64,000 nt of DNA from CAYRQP01 sp964426545 (GTDB lineage: Bacteria > Fermentibacterota > Fermentibacteria > Fermentibacterales > JCC-6), in assembly GCA_964426545.1 (NCBI GenBank), contig CAYRQP010000008.1:1-64000 (forward strand), in the 5' to 3' direction. The translations under genes were made by a program, and so were the position numbers. The notes beneath the pieces were generated by a model. That model had not been told where the DNA came from, made no database searches, and worked only from the letters and a program-made list of their open reading frames with translations. This document shows, one piece after another, positions 26,494 to 35,779 of the stretch. Positions within the stretch are counted from its first letter, which is position 1. Every line of letters begins with the position of its first letter.

Positions 26494-28132
26494 TCAGTTT
26501 GAAAAAATGGCGTGCATCTGAGCCGCCGATGACGCCAAACAGCAGCAGGAAGAGAATGAATGCCAGAGATATTACCCCGAGCATTGATGCTATTCCGGGA
26601 AGCAATCCGGACTTCGAAAAGTCATTCACGGAAGGGCTCAGTCTCCAGAGAAGAAAGAGTACTGGTACCGATGCAGGGAGTAGCGCAAACCATGCCCGCC
26701 TTCCAACACCCCCTCCCTTAGTTGTTTTCATTCTCCGCCTGAGTACATACTGAAGCAGTATTGTGTTAGTTAAGGCTGAGAGAGTTGTCGCCAGCGCAAG
26801 TCCCGCAAGGGGTTCGGCAAATCCGGTTTGTATGAACATGTAGGTAAGGGAGATATTCAGCAGGATGTTCAGTGCCATGCATCCAATTGCAATCTTGACC
26901 GGAGTTTTCGTGTCCTTCATCGCATAGAATACAGGAACGGTAATCTTGATTGCAGCATAAAAGAGAAGTCCCGCTGAATAGAATGCAAGTGCAGCCGAAG
27001 TAAGTTCGATTGAGCGCGATGAGAACACTCCCCGCCCAAAGATAACTCTTACAATGGGTTCTGCCAGAAATATCATACACATCGTAACAGGCAGCATAAA
27101 TGCAGAGATTGCCAGTGAAGCCCGGCTGAGGGAGAGTTTTGCATCTTCGATGTGACCTGCAGCAGTCTGACGGCTCAGGGTCGGGAGCAGCGCTGTAGCA
27201 AGTGAAACGGCAAACACTCCAAGTGGAAACAGCATAATCCTGTTGCCGTATGCAAGAGCAGAAACACTCCCCGGGTCGAGAAGTGATGCTATCATCTTAT
27301 CGACTATCATGTTTACTTCGGCAGCCATCAATCCTATGAGTGCAGGGATAGCTAGTCTACCGATGGTTTTAAGCCTTGGATTATTCCTCCAGTTGAAATT
27401 AGGCTTGAATGCTATTCCCTTTTTTCTCATGGCAGGTATCTGTATGAGAAGCTGAAGAGCGCCGCCTATAAGAACCCCAACAGCATAGCCCCACACCGGT
27501 TTCGCCGGATTGATGAACCGGGCAAGCAGAAAAATTCCGATCAGCGCTGATACATTAAAAAGAACGGGTGCAAGTGCAGGAGTGAAAAAGTGGCGATGAG
27601 AATTGAGTATGCCCATCACAACGGCAGCAATACCTACGAAGAAGACATACGGGAACAATATTTGCAGAAGCCCTGAAGTCAGTTCTGTCTTTCCCTCTAT
27701 GAGAGAGAAACCGGGAGTAAACAATTTGACAAGCAGTGGCGCAGCGAATATCCCGATCAGAACGCAGGCAAGCAGAATGACAGCAACAAATGTAACAATC
27801 CTGCTTGCGAGAATATCTGATTCGCGTTTGCTGTCTACAAGAAGGGCCTCAGTGTATGTCGGAACAAAAGCGGAACTAACTGTAGCCTCTCCAAACATTC
27901 TTCTGAGGGTATTGGGAATGATGAAAGCAAGTGTGAAAGCATCCGCAGCCATGCCGGTTCCGAGAATAGCTGCCTGGGCAATGTCACGGGCCAGACCGAG
28001 AAGGCGGCTCATTACAGTCAGCCCGGCCATCAGTCCTGTTGCTTTAGCTATTTTACCGGCTTCTTCATCCGGAGTACCCAGGAACTCCAGATTCTCTTCC
28101 TTATCAACAGGTGGATGAATATTATCTATCAT
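26465..28132 (-). CDS. murJ: Lipid II flippase MurJ
   Basis: The 555-residue MATE/MOP-fold protein has about 14 hydrophobic segments and MurJ signatures: MSRLLGLARDIAQAAILG, DAFTLAFIIPNTLRRMFGEATVSSAFVPTY and RQTAAGHIEDAK. MurJ flips lipid II across the inner membrane for peptidoglycan synthesis. The first ~25 residues are unconserved. Confidence 0.93.
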   Translation of the reverse strand: MIDNIHPPVDKEENLEFLGTPDEEAGKIAKATGLMAGLTVMSRLLGLARDIAQAAILGTGMAADAFTLAFIIPNTLRRMFGEATVSSAFVPTYTEALLVDSKRESDILASRIVTFVAVILLACVLIGIFAAPLLVKLFTPGFSLIEGKTELTSGLLQILFPYVFFVGIAAVVMGILNSHRHFFTPALAPVLFNVSALIGIFLLARFINPAKPVWGYAVGVLIGGALQLLIQIPAMRKKGIAFKPNFNWRNNPRLKTIGRLAIPALIGLMAAEVNMIVDKMIASLLDPGSVSALAYGNRIMLFPLGVFAVSLATALLPTLSRQTAAGHIEDAKLSLSRASLAISAFMLPVTMCMIFLAEPIVRVIFGRGVFSSRSIELTSAALAFYSAGLLFYAAIKITVPVFYAMKDTKTPVKIAIGCMALNILLNISLTYMFIQTGFAEPLAGLALATTLSALTNTILLQYVLRRRMKTTKGGGVGRRAWFALLPASVPVLFLLWRLSPSVNDFSKSGLLPGIASMLGVISLAFILFLLLFGVIGGSDARHFFKLIVNRVRRRT

Positions 28133-28142
28133 ACTGTTAATT

Positions 28143-29705
28143 CTATCTCATTGGAATATAATCGGCAAGAATCGGAGCAAGCTGTTCTGCAAGCAGTGGA
28201 TTGAGTTCTACGGCTCTGGCTGCAGCCTCATGCGCTTTCAAATACTGTCCGAGGTTCCACAGGGATACAGCGTAATTTCTCCATAGTGTCGGTGAATTAA
28301 CAGCTATTTCCAAAGCAAGTTCAAATTCGAGTAAACCCGGGTATAAGTATTTGATCTCAGATAATGCAGCTCCTCGGATATTATGCAGGTCAGCTCCGGA
28401 AAACCCCCTCTCTTCTGCAAGTTCCAATCTATTGAAACAATCGTCATACATTCCTGTATTCAGGGACTGCTCGGCAGAAAGAACATATGTCAGACCGGGG
28501 CGAACTTCACCCGGATATCTGTGAAACAACGATAAACAAAGAATCAAGAGGAGTGAAGGTATGATAAATTTCAACTCCTTCAGTCTAACCGGGCAGAATG
28601 CAGTAAGAAAGAAAAACCCGGGAAGAAATGCTGTTCTCGACCGTGCTGACGGAAAGAAAATGAATGCAGCCGTTATTCCGGCAAAGACGACAGATGATGC
28701 AATTATGCCGCGGAATGAGTTCTCCGGGGGTTTGAAACTCCGTGCAAGTCCCATTCCGAGTGCAAGTAAACTGACAGGAAGAAGAAATAACAGTCCGGAG
28801 ATACGGAGAAGCCATCCCGTTTCCATGTTCCGCCCGGGACCCGGAAGTGAAAAGAATGCTCCGATCTTTCGAAATCCCATGAGCATCCAGTCAATCGGTG
28901 ATTGAGATACCGAATCAAATGCTCTGGAAAAGAATTCCGCATCATGGCCTTCAACTGTACTGACAGACACAAGCTCCTCGAACTCCACACCGGGCGGTAC
29001 AGTCAATAAATTCCAGTCAGTGCCAATCCAGAGGTTTTCAGCACCGTTTGAGGCTATGACCGCACCTCCCCCGCCGACTGCATTGAAAACAAGAATCGGG
29101 GTGATGACAGCAAGGGCTCCCCCGCACCAGATCAGTGCTTTTAACCTGTATTTCGAACGGAATACAGAGAGAAGCAGAATAAAAGGTATTGCAAGGATAA
29201 CCTCTCCCCGGAAAAGAACAGCAATCCCTGCAAGAATACCCGACACAAATGCAGACCTAAATCTCGACTGAATCATCAGTGATGCTGCAAGAAACAGCGC
29301 AGCAGGCACAGCCGGTGCAACCTGCAGACCAAAGAAGGTGAAAAAAGGATCCAGCAGAAGAGCAGCGGAACAGAACATGAGCCAAAGGTTCTTCCGGAAA
29401 TCCCGGAATGAAAGAAGAAGCAATACTGCGGAGAGCATTGACAGCAGTGAAAGAAATACCTTCAATATCAATGCGTTCTCCCCCGCCCCCAAAAAATGGG
29501 TCAATACGAACATTGCAGGCGGTTTCCCGAATACATGGCTTCCGGATGGAAATGGACTCATGGAATAGGTCATCTCATCCACATATAACCCGCTAAGCGG
29601 AAGAACTTCGTTGATGCGGAATGCTGTATTAGTTCTCAGTCCGACAGCCCCGGCAAGAACAACCAGGAAGAGAAAGAGGATTGTTCTGTCTGATGGATAT
29701 TTCAT
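28143..29705 (-). CDS. GT39/ArnT-like membrane glycosyltransferase with TPR tail
   Basis: The 520-residue protein has about 10-11 transmembrane segments; an acidic residue after the first segment (LYVDEMTYSM) matches the DE/DD motif of dolichyl-phosphate-mannose or ArnT-like (GT-C) transferases. The last ~110 residues are soluble and TPR-like (SAEQSLNTGMYDDCFNRLEL, YAVSLWNLGQYLKAHEAAAR). A lipid-linked sugar is the likely donor and a surface glycan, lipid A or protein the acceptor; which one cannot be read. Confidence 0.6.
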   Translation of the reverse strand: MKYPSDRTILFLFLVVLAGAVGLRTNTAFRINEVLPLSGLYVDEMTYSMSPFPSGSHVFGKPPAMFVLTHFLGAGENALILKVFLSLLSMLSAVLLLLSFRDFRKNLWLMFCSAALLLDPFFTFFGLQVAPAVPAALFLAASLMIQSRFRSAFVSGILAGIAVLFRGEVILAIPFILLLSVFRSKYRLKALIWCGGALAVITPILVFNAVGGGGAVIASNGAENLWIGTDWNLLTVPPGVEFEELVSVSTVEGHDAEFFSRAFDSVSQSPIDWMLMGFRKIGAFFSLPGPGRNMETGWLLRISGLLFLLPVSLLALGMGLARSFKPPENSFRGIIASSVVFAGITAAFIFFPSARSRTAFLPGFFFLTAFCPVRLKELKFIIPSLLLILCLSLFHRYPGEVRPGLTYVLSAEQSLNTGMYDDCFNRLELAEERGFSGADLHNIRGAALSEIKYLYPGLLEFELALEIAVNSPTLWRNYAVSLWNLGQYLKAHEAAARAVELNPLLAEQLAPILADYIPMR

Positions 29706-29732
29706 TTCAGATTATCCTCAGTGAGAACATTC

Positions 29733-30488
29733 TTATGTCTGTGAAAGTAAAGAAGGAAGTTCCAGAGTCTCGAGCCCGACAGGGTGGGTTCTGTCAGAAG
29801 TGAGAATTGTCAGGCTGACTGACTTTCTTGTCAATGCTTCCACATCTGTATGCTCCCACTTTATCAGTGGAAGCTGACGATACGCCCCGTAGGAGAATTT
29901 ACCGTCATCGAGTCGGTCGAACTTTGCGTCTTCGGCAAAAGCCCCCAGGACTGTCCACTCATAAGTCCTGATATCATCAGGGGGAACGGCCGGCACATTG
30001 ACATTCAAAACACATCTTGCGGGCATACGCTTGTGAATTCCGCTTTCGATGAGTTTCCTGATAACAAAAACTGCTGTTCCGAAAAGTGGTTTGTCAGGGT
30101 AGTTGGCGAGGTCGATGCTGACTGCCATTGCAGGGATATTCCAAAGCGATGCTTCGGTAGCCGCTCCCACAGTTCCTGAGTAAAGGGTATTGTTCGCAAG
30201 GTTAGCACCCGGATTTATACCTGAGATTACGAGATCAGGCGGATTGCCTCTGAGTATCTCCTGTAGTGCAATTTTCACGCAGTCAGTCGGTGTGCCGGTA
30301 AGCGAATAACGCTGCTTGCCCTGTTCATCGAGTTTCATGGAATCGTGAAGACCGAGTGATGAACTGCTTCCGCTCGATGGTTTCGAAGGGCAGACTGACC
30401 ATGTATCGTGAGTCTCCTTCAGAGCATCATGCAGAATTACTGCACCCGGCTGGTCATACCCGTCATCATTGGTGAGAAGTATTTTCAT
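29733..30488 (-). CDS. surE: 5'/3'-nucleotidase SurE
   Basis: SurE dephosphorylates nucleoside monophosphates. The protein begins MKILLTNDDGYDQPG (metal aspartates D8, D9), has the serine region VCPSKPSSGSSSSLGL and SGINPGANLANNTLYSGTVGAATEA (metal Asn), and is 251 residues long, the family norm. I place the start at ATG 30488: 43 extra residues in the longer frame are read from the preceding gene. Confidence 0.92.
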   Translation of the reverse strand: MKILLTNDDGYDQPGAVILHDALKETHDTWSVCPSKPSSGSSSSLGLHDSMKLDEQGKQRYSLTGTPTDCVKIALQEILRGNPPDLVISGINPGANLANNTLYSGTVGAATEASLWNIPAMAVSIDLANYPDKPLFGTAVFVIRKLIESGIHKRMPARCVLNVNVPAVPPDDIRTYEWTVLGAFAEDAKFDRLDDGKFSYGAYRQLPLIKWEHTDVEALTRKSVSLTILTSDRTHPVGLETLELPSLLSQT

Positions 30489-30493
30489 CGAGG

Positions 30494-31396
30494 TTAGAAT
30501 CCGCTGCTGAGTGTGATTCTGTGAGATGCACCGAGTGCATAATCGAAAGGCACAAATGCATAATCGAGAGTCCAACCCGAGACTGTGAAACCAGCTCCTG
30601 CCGTGAAGTCGCGGCACTCATCTGTGAAATGCATTCCCCCCCTTAATGAGAACCAGTCGAGAGGTGAATACTCCACTCCTGTTGCGTAATCTGTTTCATA
30701 GTCGATCTCATGGGAAACTTTGGCTGTGACTTCTGCACTGCCGTATGGAAGCGAAAAACCCCAGGATGCCCCTACTTTCACAGCGGTCGGGAGATCGTAT
30801 GCTCTGTCAGCCATTGTGACTTTCGGTCCAATGTTAGCCAGTACAGCAGCAAGTCGAAAGTTCTCAAAGGGATAAACGACCAGCCCTGCCGAGAATGCCA
30901 TGCCGGTAGATGTTTCCAGCCACAGTTTTTCCCGTATGATTTTCATTGAAAGACCTATGTCGAATATTCCGGCTCTTATTGAGCTACCGAGCAGGAACGA
31001 TGTATCCCAGGATGAAAATGTACATAAGGGTTCACCTGTAGCTTCATCCCTCATTTCGATATCTCCGGTGTAGATAAAATCCCCGGCAAGAGAGAACGAA
31101 AAGTCACCTGCTCCGAATACCCATGCAAGGTAGTTTCTGGTGGTATTTCCAATCCAGCTGTTATGCCCTGCAGCAATTCCACCTGTCGATGACGAGAGAA
31201 GTGCAGGATTCGAGAATACAGCAAGCCTGTCGGCACTGAGCAGGGATGTACCCCCCAGTGCTGCTGCCCGTGCTCCGACATCGATGTTCAGGAAACTGTA
31301 TGCCTTACTTCCGGCTCCCTGATACACATCATCTGCAAAAGCAAAAGATAGCATGGTAAGCAGTAAGATAAGCAGTATGCACCAGTTTGGTTTCAT
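30494..31396 (-). CDS. PorV/PorQ-family outer-membrane protein
   Basis: The 300-residue protein has a signal peptide (1-21) and opens with the family signature GSKAYSFLNIDVGARAAALGG, followed by NPALLSS. It is rich in amphipathic strands up to a C-terminal phenylalanine (ITLSSGF), as in FadL-like 14-strand barrels. PorV shuttles T9SS cargo to the attachment complex; PorQ-like members have related roles. Together with the T9SS tail at 52668-53177 it suggests that a type IX-like secretion system exists in this organism. Confidence 0.75.
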   Translation of the reverse strand: MKPNWCILLILLLTMLSFAFADDVYQGAGSKAYSFLNIDVGARAAALGGTSLLSADRLAVFSNPALLSSSTGGIAAGHNSWIGNTTRNYLAWVFGAGDFSFSLAGDFIYTGDIEMRDEATGEPLCTFSSWDTSFLLGSSIRAGIFDIGLSMKIIREKLWLETSTGMAFSAGLVVYPFENFRLAAVLANIGPKVTMADRAYDLPTAVKVGASWGFSLPYGSAEVTAKVSHEIDYETDYATGVEYSPLDWFSLRGGMHFTDECRDFTAGAGFTVSGWTLDYAFVPFDYALGASHRITLSSGF

Positions 31397-31659
31397 TTTC
31401 CTCCGAAGTCAAAATAGAATGTGTAATATACTGCATCTTGTTATTGGTAGTATGATTAATAATAGTTGGGCTGATTGGAGAAAATCGATTGAATATCATA
31501 ACCGTACTTCATATACCGGCACATCGGACGAAATTTGCTGAGCGGGGATTCGCTGTAAAAGTAGACAGTCCTTTTAAAGGGGCGTTGGTCCCGGCGAAAT
31601 ACTATAGAAAAGAAAAGGCAGTTACGGGGATAATGATAGAGATCAATAGGAGGCTTTAC

Positions 31660-31776
31660 ATGAACGAGAAAACGGGTTGTCGTCTACCGGAGTTTGAAAA
31701 CATAAAGCGAACTATAGGTAGTTTTGTTTCCGAGTTAATCCAATATTACCGAAGTCGCGGCACAACCAATCGGTGA
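31660..31776 (+). CDS. Small ORF with strong ribosome-binding site
   Basis: A 38-codon frame follows AGGAGG with a good 6-7-base spacing (TAGGAGGCTTTACATG). The peptide MNEKTGCRLPEFENIKRT... is helical and basic and matches nothing I know. The remaining sequence of this 476-base interval (31397-31872) holds only a partial REP arm (ACCGTACTTCA at 31501) and no other support for a gene. Confidence 0.35.
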   Translation: MNEKTGCRLPEFENIKRTIGSFVSELIQYYRSRGTTNR

Positions 31777-31872
31777 AGCGGATGTTAAAAACTCTGCTCA
31801 TTATGCTTTGCACTGCTTAACTCGAACGTTCCGCATAGTCCAAATTGAATGAAAAGTTTCGTAAAGGTGAAT

Positions 31873-32679
31873 ATGAAAATAATCTTCATGTCGACGGGTA
31901 GGCATACCGGAGCCTGGAACATGGCGTTCGACAAACTCATGATGGACAGCGTTGCAGCCGGTACATACGAGATAGTGATTCGAACCTACGGCTGGGACCC
32001 GGCGTGTATCTCACTGGGAAGATGTCAAAAACTGTCATCTGAAATTGATCTTGATAAACTCCATAGGGATGGCTATGATGCGGTGAAACGCCCGACCGGT
32101 GGCAGAGCAGTGTGGCACGGGAATGAAGTCACCTACAGCGTGATTGCACCTGCAATGCATCCGTTTGTCTCCGGTACGATCAGCGAATCTCTCCGAAAAG
32201 TGAATGAACCCATAACAAGGGCAATGCAGCTGCTTGGAGTTGATGTCGAAGTGAAATCAACTGACCACCACCGCATAGGTAGAAAAGTCCCGCTCAATCC
32301 CTGTTTTACTTCTCACAGCAGATATGAAACCGGGACGATAGACGGCAGAAAACTCATAGGAAGTGCACAACTGAGAAGCAAAGATGTCTTCCTGGAACAC
32401 GGTTCCATCCTCATCGGGAACGATCAGTTGGAACTTCTCGAGTATCTTCCTGAAGAACGCCCGAAGAAGTGGATGAACATGATGCGGAACCACCTGACTG
32501 ACGGCATAGCCTGTCTCAGTGAATTTCTACCTGATATAGAAGCAGGGAGCATCGAGAATGCACTGTTCGAGTCCTTCAATGAGAGATTTGATCAAAAGGT
32601 CGAAAGAGTAGATTTCAATTCTATAATTACTAAGCGCCATGAAGAACTTATGAAGGAATTCCTGATTGATGAAGAATAG
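31873..32679 (+). CDS. lipM: Octanoyltransferase LipM-type (BPL/LplA/LipB fold)
   Basis: The 268-residue protein has the biotin/lipoate-ligase fold: TGAWNMAFDKLM, RPTGGRAVWHG (lipoyl loop), a cysteine in NPCFTSHS (C144) and GRKLIGSAQLR (K160), then LEHGSILI. The C-F motif and IGSAQ are typical of LipM octanoyltransferases, which move octanoate from ACP to a lipoyl domain. ATG 31873 has AAAGGTG upstream. It overlaps lipA by 14 bases, so together they make lipoyl groups de novo. Confidence 0.85.
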   Translation: MKIIFMSTGRHTGAWNMAFDKLMMDSVAAGTYEIVIRTYGWDPACISLGRCQKLSSEIDLDKLHRDGYDAVKRPTGGRAVWHGNEVTYSVIAPAMHPFVSGTISESLRKVNEPITRAMQLLGVDVEVKSTDHHRIGRKVPLNPCFTSHSRYETGTIDGRKLIGSAQLRSKDVFLEHGSILIGNDQLELLEYLPEERPKKWMNMMRNHLTDGIACLSEFLPDIEAGSIENALFESFNERFDQKVERVDFNSIITKRHEELMKEFLIDEE

Positions 32680-33538
32680 ATATAGAAAGAAACCCGACTG
32701 GCTCAGGAGGTCACTGGTCGAAGATGAGAGAGCGGGCAATATAAGAAGGATTCTTAGAGAGAAGAAACTGGAAACTGTATGCAGCGAAGCACGGTGCCCA
32801 AACCTTGGACACTGCTTCAGCCGCGGCACTGCAACATTTCTTATCATGGGCAATTACTGCACGCGTAGCTGCAAGTATTGCGCTATCAATGATTCATCGA
32901 TTCCCCCACTCCCGCTCGACCCTGATGAACCCGTAAATCTTGCAGAAGCAGCCTTGGAAATGAACCTTAGTTATGTAGTCATTACATCAGTAACCCGAGA
33001 TGACCTTTCCGACGGCGGAGCAAAACACTATGTAAAAACCATTCAGGCACTCCGTGAGTTTGTTCCCAATGTTGAAATCGAGATACTCGTCCCGGACTTT
33101 CAAGGAAGCAGGGAATCCCTTGAATTGATAGCATCCTCTCACCCGGATGTATTCAATCATAACATTGAAACAGTCAAGGCCATGTTCAGCATCATACGCC
33201 CTGATGCTTCATACAGCCGGTCACTCGAACTCCTAAAGAACTTCAAAACACTGAAACCGCAGATCCTGACAAAGAGCGGCATAATGCTTGGGATAGGCGA
33301 AAATGAAACTGATATTGAAGAATCTATCGTAGACTTGCTCAAAGCCGGAGTAAGCACCCTCACACTCGGACAGTACCTGCAGCCCTCCCTGAAACACCTG
33401 CCAGTCGACCGATATGTCACACCGGAGGAATTCGACCACTGGAAGGAACACGCCCTTAAACTCGGCTTCACCCGCGTATCCTCCGGTCCCCTTGTGCGCA
33501 GCTCCTTCCACGCTGAATTAAAGGGACAGTATACTTAA
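32666..33538 (+). CDS. lipA: Lipoyl synthase
   Basis: LipA inserts two sulfurs into octanoyl-protein using two [4Fe-4S] clusters. The auxiliary cluster cysteines are in CSEARCPNLGHC (C39, C44, C50), the radical SAM ones in CTRSCKYC (C65, C69, C72), and the C-terminal serine ligand is in VRSSFHAE. 290 residues is the normal size. It follows lipM in the same operon. Confidence 0.96.
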   Translation: MMKNRYRKKPDWLRRSLVEDERAGNIRRILREKKLETVCSEARCPNLGHCFSRGTATFLIMGNYCTRSCKYCAINDSSIPPLPLDPDEPVNLAEAALEMNLSYVVITSVTRDDLSDGGAKHYVKTIQALREFVPNVEIEILVPDFQGSRESLELIASSHPDVFNHNIETVKAMFSIIRPDASYSRSLELLKNFKTLKPQILTKSGIMLGIGENETDIEESIVDLLKAGVSTLTLGQYLQPSLKHLPVDRYVTPEEFDHWKEHALKLGFTRVSSGPLVRSSFHAELKGQYT

Positions 33539-33631
33539 TTATTATTGCATGATAATCAATACCGTACGTAACTTCTTCTACTTTTTAGTATTTTACGAAA
33601 CCAGTACTACTTTCGTGTAAATAATGAAATC

Positions 33632-33711
33632 AGTGTCGTACTTCACCTTATTCCTCTTTTGTCCTGACTCTTATGCCGCAGCCAAAAGTGGGAGAAGTGA
33701 AGTACGACACT
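33632..33711. repeat. REP-like palindrome, 15-bp arms
   Basis: AGTGTCGTACTTCAC (33632-33646) pairs perfectly with GTGAAGTACGACACT (33697-33711). Between them lie CTTATTCCTCTTTT and, on the return side, AAAAGTGGGA, extending the stem with mismatches. It belongs with 18217-18294 (identical TACTTCACCTTATTCC core). It stands between the convergent lipA and 2H phosphoesterase genes. An older related arm (ACCGTACGTAACTTC) lies at about 33560. Confidence 0.75.
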
Positions 33712-33726
33712 TGTGCTATATATAAT

Positions 33727-33755
33727 CTGAATAATTAAGTACACTGTCCCCGGAT
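33727..33755. repeat. AATTAAGTACACTGTCCCC repeat unit
   Basis: CTGAATAATTAAGTACACTGT followed by CCCCGGA abuts the stop codon of the minus-strand 2H phosphoesterase. The same unit occurs at 54105-54127 and 59098-59120, in each case in an intergenic position. The CTGTCCCCGG core resembles REP sequences associated with RAYT transposases in other bacteria (established for other genomes; inference here). Confidence 0.6.
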
Positions 33756-34319
33756 CTATTGCAGCTTGAAATTCCTAAACGAATGCACCGACTTGTTGTC
33801 GAAGGTAATGATGCCGATTTCTTCGACCATCCCCTTCAGGGGAAGTGATACATGATTGAGTGAGATATCGAGTGCTGTCTGAACGACTTCAGGTTTAAGC
33901 TGAAAAGCAAGGGAACAATGAGGTACCCAGCTGCCGGGTCCGTAGAGACACTCAGAGCGGTCCATGTATTTTTCGAAAAGATTGTGAAGTGCCGTATGAA
34001 GCGTTACGAGTTCGGGAACTATAGCAGGACCGAGAAATACTGCCCCGCTTGTCTGCCCGAATGAAGCAATTGAAGAGAATACTATCGGGAACTTACTGAA
34101 GCGCGAAGCAAATCCCTTGAACTCCTCGATAAATTCATCACTCTGGACGAAGTCCTCGATTATAGCGAGTGTGAGGTGGGGACGGGCTCCTCCTGTCCGC
34201 AGCAGCGGAGACGATATTCCCCGTGTACGGAGAACTCTCCATATCTGGGTGATGTAGTCTTCAGTCTCGTCATCGAAGAACAGGCAGATATCACATGCCA
34301 CAATGTACCCCCTTTGCAA
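33756..34319 (-). CDS. 2H phosphoesterase (2'-5' RNA ligase/LigT family)
   Basis: The 187-residue protein has the two H-x-T/S-x motifs of the 2H superfamily, HLTL (48-51) and HCSL (134-137), about 86 residues apart in a duplicated beta-alpha fold. Members hydrolyse or ligate 2',5' or cyclic phosphates of RNA (ThpR/LigT, CPDase). The substrate is unknown. It diverges from dusB, with about 58 bases between the starts. Confidence 0.78.
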   Translation of the reverse strand: MQRGYIVACDICLFFDDETEDYITQIWRVLRTRGISSPLLRTGGARPHLTLAIIEDFVQSDEFIEEFKGFASRFSKFPIVFSSIASFGQTSGAVFLGPAIVPELVTLHTALHNLFEKYMDRSECLYGPGSWVPHCSLAFQLKPEVVQTALDISLNHVSLPLKGMVEEIGIITFDNKSVHSFRNFKLQ

Positions 34320-34377
34320 TTAGAATCTAATATTTCCTGCTTTGCAGTCAAACTCATCTCTGATGTATGTTTCTGAC

Positions 34378-35340
34378 ATGGAAAATAATAACATTAGAGC
34401 ATACACCCATGGAATAATCCTTGCACCCATGGCGGGATACACGGACTCTGCATTCAGGCGTATATGCAGGCATCTCGGTGCAACATGTACCGTAACTGAA
34501 ATGGTAGCTGCCGCAGGGCTTTCCCACCGCTCTGCAAAATCTCATAAACTTCTGAACTACACGGAAGAAGAAAAACCGATAGGCATTCAGTTATTCGGCA
34601 ATAAGGAAGAAGATTTCGAAAGAGCGGCTGCCATAGTCACAAACATGGGATTCGATTTCATAGACATCAACGCGGGATGCCCGGTCAAAAAAGTCTCTTT
34701 GAAGGGTTCCGGTGCAGGGCTTCTTCGTGACATTCCCCGCCTTTGCTCCATAGTCCGCAGTACAGTAAAAGCATCTTCAATTCCCGTAACGGTAAAAATC
34801 CGAATTGGATGGTCACCCGATGAACCGGTTCCGGACGAACTCCCCTCCCTCCTCGAAGAAGAAGGAGCTGCGGCGCTGGCAATTCACGGAAGATACCGCT
34901 CCGACTTCTTCAGCGGCACGGTAAACGCCGAAGCAATCAGGATACTTGTTGAAAAATCGAATATTCCGGTCCTTGCCAACGGTGCATCTGAAAGCGTCGA
35001 ATCACTTATTGCATTGAAAGCGGACACAGATGCTCAGGGAGTTCTAGTCGGCAGGGGTTCACTCGGCAATCCCTGGATATTCCGTGGCATAGCCGGCACT
35101 CCGGAAGATGCCGAGATAAAGCCCGGCGAGTTGAAATCCGTTGTCATGGAACAGTTGCAGTACATGAAGGAATACATCCCCGAAAAGCACCTTTATCACA
35201 TCATGCGCGGTCACCTGATGAACTACCTGAAAGGCTTCGAAGGTGCTTCTGCCCTGCGCCAGAAGGCAACGAGGGTATCCAGTGATGAAGATGTCGAAGA
35301 TGTCATGACTACTGCGGAAGAATTTAAATTCAGTCATTGA
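34378..35340 (+). CDS. dusB: tRNA-dihydrouridine synthase
   Basis: This FMN-dependent enzyme reduces uridines in the tRNA D loop. The TIM-barrel shows LAPMAGYTDSAFR, IGIQLFG, FIDINAGCPVKKV (catalytic C101), GSGAGLLRD, AIHGRYRSDFFSG and VLVGRGSLGNPWIF. It is 320 residues from ATG 34378, where homology begins; an ATG at 34342 adds 12 unconserved residues. It is DusB-like. Confidence 0.93.
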   Translation: MENNNIRAYTHGIILAPMAGYTDSAFRRICRHLGATCTVTEMVAAAGLSHRSAKSHKLLNYTEEEKPIGIQLFGNKEEDFERAAAIVTNMGFDFIDINAGCPVKKVSLKGSGAGLLRDIPRLCSIVRSTVKASSIPVTVKIRIGWSPDEPVPDELPSLLEEEGAAALAIHGRYRSDFFSGTVNAEAIRILVEKSNIPVLANGASESVESLIALKADTDAQGVLVGRGSLGNPWIFRGIAGTPEDAEIKPGELKSVVMEQLQYMKEYIPEKHLYHIMRGHLMNYLKGFEGASALRQKATRVSSDEDVEDVMTTAEEFKFSH

Positions 35341-35346
35341 TAATCT

Positions 35347-35544
35347 GTGAGTTCAGAGGTAGGGATAAATGTAAATACCATACTGCTTCAGGTTGTTGAG
35401 CCTTACACTGTTGCGGTAAGCGAGTTGACCGAAAGCCATGCAGAGAAACTGACTCCTGCAAGAAAAGTGTTTTACTCGGTAATCTCCAGAGTGCTTTTCA
35501 ATAATGAGCGTGAATTGTTTGTTGGGAAATGTTCCATTATCTGA
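35347..35544 (+). CDS. Doubtful short frame after dusB
   Basis: A 65-codon frame with a GTG start lies 6 bases after the dusB stop. Its composition is protein-like (EPYTVAVSELTESHAEKL, ISRVLFNNEREL), but it has no recognisable domain and a poor ribosome-binding site. It may be a gene remnant. The following 35545-35779 is AT-rich and holds nothing I can support. Confidence 0.25.
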   Translation: MSSEVGINVNTILLQVVEPYTVAVSELTESHAEKLTPARKVFYSVISRVLFNNERELFVGKCSII

Positions 35545-35779
35545 GCGAAGACCAGGCTTCCTGAATACATTTTTCCTCCTTTTAGATTGAAGGAAGAATA
35601 TAGTTATCCCATTCAAGTAGATACTCTTGCCTAATTACTCTATATTAGTGATAGTATATGCGTTGTGACTCTAACGACTTATGTTAATGGGACACTGGTG
35701 ACTAGATATATATTGCTGGTTGTAGTAATGGCCACGATAAGCGAAACAGTCTTCGGGCTCTCTGGAGTTAGGAGTATAA

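Noticed and set aside
31489..31776. 95-codon reading of the region before lipM
   Set aside because: The upstream part has no start signal and contains a REP arm; only the last 38 codons have an AGGAGG site.
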